A DNA stretch of 64,000 nucleotides. Origin: Cryobacterium sp. SO2 (GTDB lineage: Bacteria; Actinomycetota; Actinomycetes; Actinomycetales; Microbacteriaceae). The stretch lies in NCBI RefSeq assembly GCF_026151165.2, contig NZ_CP117849.1:1550001-1614000 (forward strand). The letters run 5' to 3'. The position numbers and the translations under genes were made by a program. Shown here in pieces: positions 50,501-58,295 of the stretch (position 1 is its first letter; each line of letters opens with the position of its first letter). A model generated the notes under the pieces. That model was not told where the DNA came from and did no database searches. It saw only the letters and a program-made list of their open reading frames with translations.

Positions 50501-50975
50501 CGCGGACCGCGACCTGCTCCTCGACGTGCGCCGGCATGTGGAGATCACGGCCGTGCGCACCACCCCCGACGGCGTCGAGGTCAGCACCTATTCCTCCCTC
50601 GGCGGCAAGAGCGGTGGCGAGTCCCAGGAGCTCGTGGCGTTCGTCGTCGGCGCCGCCCTCCGCTTCCAGCTCGGCGACGAGAGCCGCACCCGGCCCAGGT
50701 TCGCCCCGGTGTTCCTCGACGAGGGCTTCGTGAAGTCCGACTCCGAGTTCGCCGGCCGGGCCGTTGCCGCGTGGAAGGGACTGGGTTTCCAGCTCATCGT
50801 GGGATCGCCGCTCGACAAGGTCACCGCGCTCGAACCGCACATGGACCTGGTGCTGTCGATGACCAAGAACACCGCGACGGGCTACTCCTACATCACGCCG
50901 CTGTTCTCCCCGGAACCGGCCCCGGCAGTGCCGTCGGCCCCGGCCGAATCGGAGCAGGAACGCATCGTGGTCTGA
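47544..50975 (+). CDS. jetC: Wadjet system protein JetC (MukB/SMC-like ATPase)
   Basis: 1143 residues; ATG at 47544 with GGAGG seven bases upstream. Walker A is SGASGTGKSSLLDAYL (about 53-68). Two long coiled-coil arms (about 290-450 and 640-860) flank a hinge-like centre. The ABC signature GGKSGGESQELVAF (about 1017-1030) and Walker B PVFLDEGFVKSD (about 1057-1068) complete the SMC head. It is the motor subunit that extrudes DNA loops on small circular DNA. In known Wadjet operons jetD follows directly, but here an unrelated hydrolase begins 50 bp later. Confidence 0.9.
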   Translation: MTDSPLFHMDGATEGTTQWRAETFQMVNWGGFQGHHEVDFAATATLVSGASGTGKSSLLDAYLALMMPSDTPFNGASNDAGSGRARSVDQRNLMTYLRGKTDSTREADTGAMHDQVLRGADSATWGAVAMTFIDDNKRRFTVLRAYFVPRGATKFADVTMKMATRDGRLDLRELADVTEARFDKRALKNRFSDLDVFDTYAAFSQTLYTRLGIGANGEGGKALRLLARIQAGQQVKTVDGLYKSMVLEEPATYAAADKAVDHFEDLERSYGAMVTEAQKAKVLERLPELHRDYENATEKADLIDRFGVHRDGDTPFVLWQLLTEHGLLESAADTNRARRRDNQAQHTVARDAETELKGRIADLQHQQRDNGGDVLAGLQNDLDVLTAKRDDVAAERARFDERIVLLDTPIDTTDAFAAAQTAAEGFLADFTATEQELDLARVALQRTAYPLEEQIRTLKQEHGFLNGRASLVPQHLHNARLMIAEAAGIPAEELPFVAELIDIAPGEDAWRQAAEVTLGSLVRVLLVDETRLAALSAAIDPLHIPVRIHFEGVPLHPHQQVQPDPRYVSGKLVFKESEFSRWVQDRVQASSIDALCVDGPADLAGGGSRVTQSGQIRNGKRGAHGWNKDQRSIIGFSSGVRLAEIADELTALKARADDLAQQASAMAARIIALRRTKDAHQHVIDTVWAAIDVAGAQARIGAKEAERERLLAGSDVLRGLKDEEARLTLELEAAQKHKHETEREAAVLGDEHAAIVDRQDVVNDRLEGIQADDTVTLTDEHSAHLDAQFAAVGDSADLATFLSGVRRLRERLTEQSAQDRETARSARDTLIGIFETFQSRWPDPNIGVGMESYSSYSDILDAVYTLGLYERRQEWKRRLSAWSGQDLVPLVGAFTTSIEEIEDRLRPINDILRTLPFGAGRDRLQISLRRLHRDDATAFRKELKLLSSGTTEEFTDEQTENRFTRLQAFMNLIRRPDELVAGSRGDADRDLLLDVRRHVEITAVRTTPDGVEVSTYSSLGGKSGGESQELVAFVVGAALRFQLGDESRTRPRFAPVFLDEGFVKSDSEFAGRAVAAWKGLGFQLIVGSPLDKVTALEPHMDLVLSMTKNTATGYSYITPLFSPEPAPAVPSAPAESEQERIVV

Positions 50976-51024
50976 CCCGCGCGCCGCTCTGGCCACTGCC
51001 CTGAATCCGGCTTACGCTGGCTCG

Positions 51025-51951
51025 ATGGTGTCAGTGCGGGATCTCTGGTTGCCGGACGGCCGCGTGCTCCGGGTGCATGACAGCGCCCCAGGCCACGCTG
51101 CCGGGGACCCCGGGGGCACCGCCGCCTACAGTGCCGACGACTACGGTGTCGACTACGCCGGGGCCGGAGGGTACGGGGATCCCGGCCCGGTCCGGCTCAC
51201 GGTGCTCTGGCAGCACGGATCTCCGCAGACCGGCGCCCTGCTCGAACCGTTGCTCGCCGCGGCGGCTCAGCGCGGCATCCGGATGCTCTCATACGGCCGG
51301 CCCAGCTACGGCGGTTCGACCCCGCTGCCCGGCCGCACCGTCGGGTCGGCGGCCGCGGATGTGGCGGCGATCGCCGACGCCCTCGACCTCGGCCCGTTCG
51401 CCGTGATGGGCGCCTCCGGCGGGGGCCCGCACGCCCTGGCCTGCGCGGCCCTGCTGCCCGGTCAGGTACTGGCCGCGGCCTGCCTCGCGGCGATAGCCCC
51501 GATCGACGCCGACGGCCTCGACTTCTTCGCCGGCATGGCCTCAGGAGGAGCGTCGCTGCGCGCGGCCCTCAACGGCCGGCCGGCCAGGGAGCACTACGAG
51601 GCGACGGTGGAGTTCGACCCGGCGACCTTCGTGGAACGCGACTACGCGGCTCTCGAGGGAGATTGGGCGGCTCTCGGCGCCGATGTGGGGGAGGCGTCCG
51701 CAGCCGGGCCGGACGGCCTGATCGACGACGACATGGCCTTCGTGGTGCCGTGGGGCTTCGACGTGGCGGATATCGAGCTGCCCGTGCTCATCGTGCAGGG
51801 CGGCAGGGACCGAGTGGTGCCGCCGTCGCACGGGGCCTGGCTCGCCCGCGCGATCCCGAACGCTGAGCTGTGGGAGTACCCGGAGGACGGCCACATCTCG
51901 ATCCTCACCGAGAGCCCCGCGGCGCTGGACTGGCTGCTCGCGCACAGCTGA
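51025..51951 (+). CDS. Alpha/beta hydrolase fold protein
   Basis: 308 residues. Strand-loop WQHGSPQTGALLEPLL (about 67-82), nucleophile GASGGGPHALACAALL (about 128-143), acid in VQGGRDRVVPPSH (about 254-266) and His in PEDGHISILTE (about 289-299). A lid region lies at about 150-230. Unknown substrate; often annotated as proline iminopeptidase-like or lipase-like in actinobacteria. Adjacent to jetC but no evidence of a shared function. Confidence 0.85.
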   Translation: MVSVRDLWLPDGRVLRVHDSAPGHAAGDPGGTAAYSADDYGVDYAGAGGYGDPGPVRLTVLWQHGSPQTGALLEPLLAAAAQRGIRMLSYGRPSYGGSTPLPGRTVGSAAADVAAIADALDLGPFAVMGASGGGPHALACAALLPGQVLAAACLAAIAPIDADGLDFFAGMASGGASLRAALNGRPAREHYEATVEFDPATFVERDYAALEGDWAALGADVGEASAAGPDGLIDDDMAFVVPWGFDVADIELPVLIVQGGRDRVVPPSHGAWLARAIPNAELWEYPEDGHISILTESPAALDWLLAHS

Positions 51952-52034
51952 GACCGACCACAACGCCTATCAACACAGCGCATATCAACACAGCACCACT
52001 CACCGCAGAGCCGAACAACCCAAGGAGTAGACAC

Positions 52035-52415
52035 GTGCGCATGAGACTGGAACTGGTGCCGCTGCCGTCGGCAGACGTCGAGCGGAGCAAGGCCTTCTAC
52101 GCCGACCGGGTGGGCTTCACCCTGGACCACGACGTGGAGCCGGGAAACGGCATGCGCGTCGTGCAGCTCACTCCGCCCGGATCGGGGTGCTCGATCGTGA
52201 TCGGCGTGGGAATCAGCGCACCGGACGCCGCTCCGGTGCAGAACCTGCACCTGGTGGTCGACGACCTGGAGGCCGTGCGCGCGACCCTCCTCGGGAACGG
52301 TGTCGAGGTTTCGGCCGTGAGCGATCTCGGCGGCGGCATCCGGCACGCCTACTTCAGTGACCCGGACGGAAACTCCTGGGTCCTGCAGCAGATCTCCCGA
52401 CCCGACGCGCCCTGA
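52035..52415 (+). CDS. VOC (glyoxalase/bleomycin-resistance) family protein
   Basis: 126 residues from the GTG at 52035, preceded by AAGGAG seven bases upstream. One VOC module pair: LELVPLPSADVERSKAFYADRVGFTLDHDV (about 5-34) and LHLVVDDLEAVRATLL with YFSDPDGNSWVLQQ (about 77-118). Metal-ligand His/Glu positions are only partly visible. Function unknown. Confidence 0.88.
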   Translation: MRMRLELVPLPSADVERSKAFYADRVGFTLDHDVEPGNGMRVVQLTPPGSGCSIVIGVGISAPDAAPVQNLHLVVDDLEAVRATLLGNGVEVSAVSDLGGGIRHAYFSDPDGNSWVLQQISRPDAP

Positions 52416-52420
52416 CGGTA

Positions 52421-52484
52421 TGTAAAAGATACTTGACACGATGTCTGGCTAGGCATACATTCGACGTGTCAACAATCTTTTACA
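52421..52484 (+). promoter_or_regulatory. Promoter framed by a 20-bp inverted repeat (membrane protein/XRE operon)
   Basis: Arms TGTAAAAGATACTTGACACG (52421-52440) and its complement at 52465-52484 match at 18 of 20 positions, separated by 24 bp. The left arm contains TTGACA (52433-52438); TACATT (52456-52461), 17 bp later, is a good -10 box between the arms. The transcript starts within or beside the right arm and leads to the gene at 52522. A candidate operator for the XRE regulator of the same operon. Confidence 0.75.
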
Positions 52485-52521
52485 CGCCGGGCCAACCCGG
52501 CGTCGAGGCAGGGAGCGGCAG

Positions 52522-52950
52522 ATGGCACGCGAAGAACAACGGGCCTGGATCATGACTGCGGTCACGATCCTCGCGTACGGCCTGTATCTGGTTCTGGTGC
52601 TGGGCGAAGCGCAGGGGGTGGCTCTGGTCGACGTGTCCTACGTGCCGGCGATGCTCTGGACCATCGGGGGTGCGATCCTCGCCGCCATCGTGCTGAACAT
52701 CCTGGTGGGCATCTTCTCACCCAGGAACGCCGGCCGAAAAGACCAGCGCGACAAGGAGATCAACCGGCTCGGCGAGCACATCGGCCAGTCGTTCGTGATC
52801 CTCGGCGCCGTGCTGGCGCTGGTCTTCGCGATCACCGGCGTGGCTGCCTTCTGGATTGCCAACGTGATCTACCTGGGTTTCGTGCTCTCCGCCATCCTGG
52901 GCTCAGTGGCCAAGATCATTGCCTACCGCCGGGGATTCCAGTCATGGTGA
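52522..52950 (+). CDS. Four-helix membrane protein co-transcribed with an XRE regulator
   Basis: 142 residues with four hydrophobic spans (about 10-28, 41-65, 89-111, 115-135) and a basic cytosolic loop (SPRNAGRKDQRDKEINRL). The gene order, membrane protein directly followed by a small XRE repressor, is a recurrent bacterial cassette (DUF2178-like). GGGAGCG lies 8 bp upstream. The stop overlaps the regulator's start. Function unknown. Confidence 0.75.
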   Translation: MAREEQRAWIMTAVTILAYGLYLVLVLGEAQGVALVDVSYVPAMLWTIGGAILAAIVLNILVGIFSPRNAGRKDQRDKEINRLGEHIGQSFVILGAVLALVFAITGVAAFWIANVIYLGFVLSAILGSVAKIIAYRRGFQSW

Positions 52951-53207
52951 AGGCCACGAACATCACCAACAACATCCGCGGCCTGCGCTTCGCCCACGGC
53001 GAGATGACCCAGGCGGCCCTGGCCGACAGGGTGGGCGTGACCCGCCAGACCATCATCGCCATCGAGCAGGGCCGGTATTCGCCCTCCCTCGAGGTGGCAT
53101 TCCAGATCGCCCGGGTGTTCAATCGACCACTCGACGACGTGTTCCAGTACCCCGCCGGCGCCACCGTGCCGGCTCCACAGCAGAGCGCACCCGGAGGCAC
53201 CTCATGA
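52944..53207 (+). CDS. XRE-family helix-turn-helix regulator
   Basis: 87 residues. The HTH is QAALADRVGVTRQTIIAIEQGRYSPSLEVAFQIARVF (about 22-58), typical of small Cro/CI-type repressors. It overlaps the upstream membrane-protein gene by 7 bp and the downstream dehydrogenase gene by 4 bp. It probably binds the inverted repeat at 52421-52484 and represses its own operon. Confidence 0.92.
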   Translation: MVKATNITNNIRGLRFAHGEMTQAALADRVGVTRQTIIAIEQGRYSPSLEVAFQIARVFNRPLDDVFQYPAGATVPAPQQSAPGGTS

Positions 53208-54172
53208 GAGCAATCGTCCAGGACAGCTACGGCTCCGCCGACGTACTGCACCCCGCCGAGATCGAGCGGCCCGCCGTCGGCGACGACGACGTGCTCCTGC
53301 AGGTGCGCGCCGCAAGCCTGCATGTCGGCGACTGGCATGTGATGGCCGGCCTGCCCTACCTCGTGCGCACCGCGATCGGCTTCCGCGCGCCCAAGACCCG
53401 GGTGCGGGGCATGGATGTCGCGGGTCGCGTCGAGGCCGTGGGCGCCAACGTCACCCGCTTCGCGCCGGGCGATGAGGTGTTCGGCGTCTGCGAGGGAGCG
53501 CTTGCCGAGTACGCGATCGCGCGGGCGGACAAAGTCGAACCCAAACCGGCCGCACTCAGCTTCGAGCAGGCCGCCGCGGTGCCTACCTCGGCCGTCACGG
53601 CCCTGCAGGGCCTCAAGCCGCTCAGGTCGGCCGGCCCGGGGGAGCGGGTGCTCATCATCGGTGCCTCCGGCGCCGTCGGCGGCTACGCCGTGCAGCTGGC
53701 CAAGGCCTTCGGCGCACAGGTGACGGGTGTCGCCAGCCCGGCCAAGCTCGACTACGTGCTCTCGCTAGGGGCTGATGTGGCCCTGGACTACACCCGCGGC
53801 GACATCACCCGCTCGGGCGAACGCTACGACCTGGTGCTCGACACCGGCGGCAACCGGTCGGTGTTGTCGCTCCGCAAACTGCTCGCGGCGCGCGGCACCC
53901 TGGTTATCGTGGGCGGAGACGGCGGCGGCAGGGTGACCGGCGGTTTCGAACGTTCCCTGCGGGCACTGCTGGTGTCGCCGTTCGTCACCCAGAAGCTCAC
54001 CGGGTTGGCGGCGGTCGTGCGCCAGGAGGACCTGCACACACTCGCCGGGTTGCTTCAGAGCGGTGCGATCGCACCCGTCATCGACCGGGTGTATCCGCTC
54101 GCCGAGGCCGCGACGGCCATGCGCCGTCTCACCGACGGCAGCATCAGGGGCAAGGTCGTCGTCACGCCCTGA
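53204..54172 (+). CDS. Zinc-less medium-chain dehydrogenase/quinone oxidoreductase-like protein
   Basis: 322 residues; the ATG overlaps the XRE stop. MRAIVQDSYGSADVL and the GroES-like domain to about 120, then the Rossmann dinucleotide motif IIGASGAVGGYAVQLAKAFGAQVTGV (about 147-172). There are no catalytic Cys/His zinc ligands of true alcohol dehydrogenases, so it fits the NAD(P)H quinone oxidoreductase branch. Located last in the XRE operon. Confidence 0.9.
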   Translation: MRAIVQDSYGSADVLHPAEIERPAVGDDDVLLQVRAASLHVGDWHVMAGLPYLVRTAIGFRAPKTRVRGMDVAGRVEAVGANVTRFAPGDEVFGVCEGALAEYAIARADKVEPKPAALSFEQAAAVPTSAVTALQGLKPLRSAGPGERVLIIGASGAVGGYAVQLAKAFGAQVTGVASPAKLDYVLSLGADVALDYTRGDITRSGERYDLVLDTGGNRSVLSLRKLLAARGTLVIVGGDGGGRVTGGFERSLRALLVSPFVTQKLTGLAAVVRQEDLHTLAGLLQSGAIAPVIDRVYPLAEAATAMRRLTDGSIRGKVVVTP

Positions 54173-54174
54173 GG

Positions 54175-54687
54175 CTAGGCCGCACCATCGGTGCCGCCGG
54201 CGCCGCCGGTGATTCCCAGCAGCCCGGCGGCCCGGCGCAGGCCGGGGCTGGGATCGTGCGCCCACCGCTCGAGCACGATGCGCGCGCGGCCACGCGCCGC
54301 ACCGGTGAGGGCGTCGGTCAGCGGCCGCACCACATCCGCCGTGAGCGGGTCGATGAGGGCGGGCAGCTGGGCGGCCCGCAGGAACCCCTCGATGCGGGTG
54401 AGATCGGAGGCCCGCAGCATCCGCACGTGGGACTGCAGCAGCACAATCGCAGCCAGTCGGCGCTCGAACACCGGTACCGCCCACAGCTCGCTACTCAGCG
54501 CCGTGATGTCGTCGTGGTCCAGGGCCGGGTAGCGCCGGCCGGCATCCCGCACCGTGCCGCGCACCGCGCCAACGGATGCGCCGTAGAAGTCGAGGCCGCC
54601 GCCCAGCCTGGCCCGGTCGGCGTCGGCGCGTTCCCAGGAGCTCTCCCGCTGCAGGGTGGCGTCCACGAAGTCGCCGGCCGCACTCAT
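54175..54687 (-). CDS. DNA alkylation repair protein-like (AlkD/HEAT-repeat), short form
   Basis: 170 residues from the ATG at 54687. SVGAVRGTVRDAGRRYPALDHDDITALSSELWAVPVFERRLAAIVLLQSH (about 38-87) and WAHDPSPGLRRAAGLLGI (about 145-162) match the HEAT-like helices of AlkD-type glycosylases. The family usually has some 50-60 more residues after the Leu-Arg-Arg helix; here a Gly/Ala-rich end comes directly. It may be an inactive or alternative short form. Convergent with the dehydrogenase gene. Confidence 0.6.
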   Translation of the reverse strand: MSAAGDFVDATLQRESSWERADADRARLGGGLDFYGASVGAVRGTVRDAGRRYPALDHDDITALSSELWAVPVFERRLAAIVLLQSHVRMLRASDLTRIEGFLRAAQLPALIDPLTADVVRPLTDALTGAARGRARIVLERWAHDPSPGLRRAAGLLGITGGAGGTDGAA

Positions 54688-54783
54688 CTGTCTATTCTCA
54701 CCGATGCCACCGGTCCCGGCCGCGCCTATCCCGGTCACGCGGATCGTTGTGCGCTCGCACCGCGATCTGGGAGGCTGGTCGGC

Positions 54784-55368
54784 ATGACCGACACCGACAT
54801 GAAAGCACCCCTCCGCCGCTACCTGCAGGTGGGCAGGGAGGCCTTGATCTGGAAGCTCGAGGGACTCAGCGAGTACGACATCCGCCGGCCGCTGGTGCCC
54901 ACGGGAACCAATCTGTTGGGCCTGGTGAAGCACATGGCCGGTGTCGAGGCCGGCTACCTCGGCGCGACCTTCGGCCGGCCGTTCCCCGAGCCGATGCCGT
55001 GGATGGACGACGACTCCGAAGACAACGCCGACATGTGGGCCACCCTGGACGAGACGCGCGCGGGAATCGTCGACCTGTACCGGCGGGTCGGGGAGCACTC
55101 AGAGGCCACGATCGATGTGGTTCCCCTGGACGGCCTCGGCCGGGTGGCCTGGTGGTCTGAGGGCCACGACGTGGTGCCGTTGCACCTGGTCTTGGTGCAC
55201 CTGATCGCCGAAACCCAACGGCATGCCGGCCATGCCGACATCGTGCGCGAACTGATCGACGGCGCGGCCGGGTTGCGAGCAGAGACCTCCAACCTTCCCC
55301 CTGGCGCCCCGGACTGGTGGGCCGGATACCGCGACCGGCTGGAGGAGACGGCCCGCCAGGCCCGATAA
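54784..55368 (+). CDS. DinB family (DUF664-type) protein
   Basis: 194 residues. LLGLVKHMAGVEAGYLGATFGRPFP (about 41-65) and HLVLVHLIAETQRHAGHADIVRELIDG (about 136-162) carry the His residues that bind a metal in DinB four-helix bundles. DinB-like proteins include thiol S-transferases that use bacillithiol or mycothiol. Cytosolic, single gene. Confidence 0.9.
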   Translation: MTDTDMKAPLRRYLQVGREALIWKLEGLSEYDIRRPLVPTGTNLLGLVKHMAGVEAGYLGATFGRPFPEPMPWMDDDSEDNADMWATLDETRAGIVDLYRRVGEHSEATIDVVPLDGLGRVAWWSEGHDVVPLHLVLVHLIAETQRHAGHADIVRELIDGAAGLRAETSNLPPGAPDWWAGYRDRLEETARQAR

Positions 55369-55480
55369 CCGGCCAGGCCCGACGGCTCGACTGCGGGGTT
55401 GACCGTTCTGACGCCTAAAGTGGACTGCGCCTGAATAGGCGAAGCTGAATCGCGCCCGAAACCGAAGGACGATGCCACCC

Positions 55481-56467
55481 GTGTCGAGAATCCCTGCCCG
55501 CCGCACCGTCTCCGCCGCGGCCGCCACCCTCGCCCTGCTCGCCCTCACCGCCTGCACTGGCCAGCCCGTCGCCGTCGGCGGTTCCGGTGCGGCGCCTGCA
55601 GGCGACTCAGGTCGCACCTACGCGCTGGTCGTGCACGCCGTGCCTGGCGACGCCTTCTGGGACGTCGTGAAGACCGGCGCGGAGTCCGCCGGCGCCATCT
55701 ACGGCGCCACGATCACCTACCAGGGCGACCCGGATGTGCAGAAGCAGAGCCAGCTTATCGAAACCGCGATCGCCGCCAAGGTCGACGGCATCATCGTGTC
55801 GATGGCCAATCCCGACGGCCTTCGCGGCGCTCTCGCCGATGCCGTCGACGCCGACATCCCGGTGATCACCATCAATTCAGGGGCCGAGGAGTCCGCGTCC
55901 GTCGGCGCCATGACCCACGTCGGGCAGAGTGAGTACCTCGCCGGGCAGGGTGCCGGCACCAAACTCACCGAGGCATCGGCGAAGAAGGTCATCTGCGTGA
56001 TCCACGAAGCCGGCAACGCCGGGCTCGAAGACCGCTGCCGCGGAGCCGCGGACACCCTCGACGGCACCATGACCAACCTGCAGGTCGACATCGCCAACGT
56101 CGCGGATGCCCAGAACACCATCAAGAGCGCCCTGCTGGCCGACCCGAGCATCGACGGCGTGCTCACCCTCAACTCTGCTGTGGGAGTCGCCGCCGCGCAA
56201 GCCGTGGCCGAGGCCGGCAGCGATGCCCAGGTCGGTACCTTCGACGTGTCGGCCGATGTGACGAGCCTCATCGAGGACGGCAGCATCCTCTTCGCCGTCG
56301 ACCAGCAGCCCTACCTGCAGGGCTACCTGCCGGTGGACTTCTTCGAGCTGTTCTACACCAACGGCAACGTGGTCGGCGGCAACCAGCCTGTGTACTCCGG
56401 TCCGGGCTTCGTGACCAAGGACAACGCCAAGCAGGTCGCCGCCTACGCCGGCAACGGCACCCGATGA
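55481..56467 (+). CDS. Sugar ABC transporter substrate-binding lipoprotein
   Basis: 328 residues from the GTG at 55481 (GAAGGA 11 bp upstream; the ATG at 55472 is only 2 bp from it). A lipoprotein signal ends LLALTAC. The mature part is a periplasmic-binding-protein type 1 fold (ribose/xylose-like): YALVVHAVPGDAFWDVVKTGAE, VDGIIVSMANPDGL, IPVITINSG and VGTFDVSADVTSLI. First gene of a three-gene importer with permease (overlap 4 bp) and ATPase (overlap 4 bp). The sugar is unknown. Confidence 0.9.
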   Translation: MSRIPARRTVSAAAATLALLALTACTGQPVAVGGSGAAPAGDSGRTYALVVHAVPGDAFWDVVKTGAESAGAIYGATITYQGDPDVQKQSQLIETAIAAKVDGIIVSMANPDGLRGALADAVDADIPVITINSGAEESASVGAMTHVGQSEYLAGQGAGTKLTEASAKKVICVIHEAGNAGLEDRCRGAADTLDGTMTNLQVDIANVADAQNTIKSALLADPSIDGVLTLNSAVGVAAAQAVAEAGSDAQVGTFDVSADVTSLIEDGSILFAVDQQPYLQGYLPVDFFELFYTNGNVVGGNQPVYSGPGFVTKDNAKQVAAYAGNGTR

Positions 56468-57510
56468 CCGTGCTGACCAACTCGGCCGCGCCGGCGGACG
56501 AACGGCTCGCCCGCACGCATCCCGTCGTGCGGCTGCTGCGCCGCCCCGAGATCGGCGCCCTCGTCGCCGCCCTGGCCATCTTCGGCTACTTCTCCGTGGC
56601 CACCAGCGCCTTCCTCTCGCCGGCCGGCGCGGCCACCTGGCTCTACTCGGCGTCGTTGTTCGGCATCATGGCCGTCGCCGTGGCGATGCTCATGATCGGC
56701 GGCGAATTCGACCTGTCGGCTGGTGCCATGACCGGAACGACCGGGCTGCTCGTGGGCGCATTCACCACTCAGTGGGGCATGAACCTGTGGTTCGCCATGC
56801 TGCTGGCCCTGCTCATCGCCCTTGCCGTCGGCGCCTTCAACGGCTTCATGGTCGTGAAGACCGGCATCCCCAGCTTCATCGTCACGCTCGGCACCTTCTT
56901 CATCCTGCAGGGCCTCAACCTCGCCGGCACCAAGCTGATCACCGGCCAGGTCGCCATCCAGGGCATGACTCTTGTGCCCGGCTTCGACGCCGGCAAGGTG
57001 ATCTTCGGCTCCACGATCCCGGTCGCCGGCATCGACCTCAAGGTCTCGGTCTTCTGGTGGCTGGGCATCACGGCCGTGGCCAGCTGGATCCTGCTGCGCA
57101 CCCGGTACGGCAACTGGATCTTCGCGATCGGCGGGCAGCTGCAGAGCGCCCTGCAGACCGGTGTGCCGGTCAAGCGCACCCGCATCGGCCTGTTCATGGG
57201 AACGGCGGCGGCCGGCTGGCTGGTGGGCATGCTCTCGCTCTTCGACGTCGCCACGGTGCAGGCCACAACGGGCATCGGCCAAGAGTTCATCTATATCATC
57301 TGCGCCGTGGTCGGCGGCTGCCTGCTCACCGGCGGCTACGGCTCCGCGATCGGGGCGGCCCTCGGCGCGCTGATCTACGGCATGATCCTGCAGGGGATCG
57401 TGTTCGCCCAATGGGACAACAACTGGCTCAAGGCCTTCCTGGGCGGGATGCTGCTGCTCGCCGTGCTCGTGAACCTCTCGGTGCGCCGCCAGGCGGGGGT
57501 GCGCGAATGA
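56464..57510 (+). CDS. ABC transporter permease (RbsC/FrcC-type)
   Basis: 348 residues with about eight to ten hydrophobic helices. GGEFDLSAGAMTGTTGLL (about 79-96) and NGFMVVKTGIPSFIVTLGTFFILQGLNLAG (about 127-156) are hallmarks of the ribose-class permease family. The start ATG overlaps the binding-protein stop and the stop overlaps the ATPase start. Forms the membrane channel of the importer. Confidence 0.92.
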   Translation: MTVLTNSAAPADERLARTHPVVRLLRRPEIGALVAALAIFGYFSVATSAFLSPAGAATWLYSASLFGIMAVAVAMLMIGGEFDLSAGAMTGTTGLLVGAFTTQWGMNLWFAMLLALLIALAVGAFNGFMVVKTGIPSFIVTLGTFFILQGLNLAGTKLITGQVAIQGMTLVPGFDAGKVIFGSTIPVAGIDLKVSVFWWLGITAVASWILLRTRYGNWIFAIGGQLQSALQTGVPVKRTRIGLFMGTAAAGWLVGMLSLFDVATVQATTGIGQEFIYIICAVVGGCLLTGGYGSAIGAALGALIYGMILQGIVFAQWDNNWLKAFLGGMLLLAVLVNLSVRRQAGVRE

Positions 57511-58295
57511 GCGCCGCCACCACAGTGCCCATCCTCGAGGTGCGCGGCGTCGGCCGGGTCTACGGCTCGGTCATCGCGCTCAGCGACATCTCCACCTCGG
57601 TCGGCGCCGGCGAGGTGCTCTGTGTGCTCGGCGACAATGGTGCGGGCAAGTCCACCCTGTTGAAGATCCTCGCCGGAGTGCACCCGCATTCCTCCGGTGA
57701 GCTGGTGCTCGACGGAGCCGTCGTGCGTTTCACCGGCCCACGCGATGCCCTCGACGCCGGCATCGCCACGGTCTACCAGGACCTGGCGATCGTGCCGCTG
57801 ATGCCGGTGTGGCGCAACTTCTTCCTGGGCGCCGAGCTCAGCTCGGGCGTCGGCCCGTTCTCGCGGCTGCGTGTGAAGGAGATGCGGGCGATCACCCTCG
57901 CGCAGCTGGGCCGGATGGGCATCGACCTGCGCGATGTGGACCAGCCGATCGGCACCCTGTCCGGCGGCGAGCGGCAGTCGGTCGCGATCGCGCGGGCCAT
58001 CTACTTCGGGGCGAGGGTCGTCATCCTCGACGAGCCCACCTCCGCCCTCGGCGTCAAGCAGGCAGGGGTGGTGCTGCGCTACGTGGCGCAGGCCCGCGAT
58101 CACGGCCTCGGTGTCGTGTTCGTGACCCACAACCCGCACCACGCCTACCCCGTCGGCGACAGGTTCCTGGTGCTCAACCGCGGTGCCAGCCTGGGCGAGT
58201 TCGACAAGACCGGCATCAGCATCGACGAACTCACCCGGCTGATGGCCGGCGGTGCCGAACTGGAGTCACTCGCCAGGGAGATCGAACGCGGCTGA
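57507..58295 (+). CDS. Sugar ABC transporter ATP-binding protein (single nucleotide-binding domain)
   Basis: 262 residues from the ATG at 57507. Walker A is LGDNGAGKSTLLKILAG (about 39-55), signature LSGGERQSVAIARAI (about 147-161), Walker B VVILDEPTSALGVKQ (about 167-181). Many ribose-class importers use a fused double-domain ATPase; this one has one, as in FrcA-like systems. The last 30 bp overlap the convergent frameshifted hydrolase gene. Confidence 0.92.
   Translation: MSAATTVPILEVRGVGRVYGSVIALSDISTSVGAGEVLCVLGDNGAGKSTLLKILAGVHPHSSGELVLDGAVVRFTGPRDALDAGIATVYQDLAIVPLMPVWRNFFLGAELSSGVGPFSRLRVKEMRAITLAQLGRMGIDLRDVDQPIGTLSGGERQSVAIARAIYFGARVVILDEPTSALGVKQAGVVLRYVAQARDHGLGVVFVTHNPHHAYPVGDRFLVLNRGASLGEFDKTGISIDELTRLMAGGAELESLAREIERG

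Noticed and set aside
51025..51951. Hydrolase as a substitute JetD effector
   Set aside because: It has a full Ser-Asp-His hydrolase triad and no nuclease or TOPRIM features, and it is not coupled to jetC by overlap.
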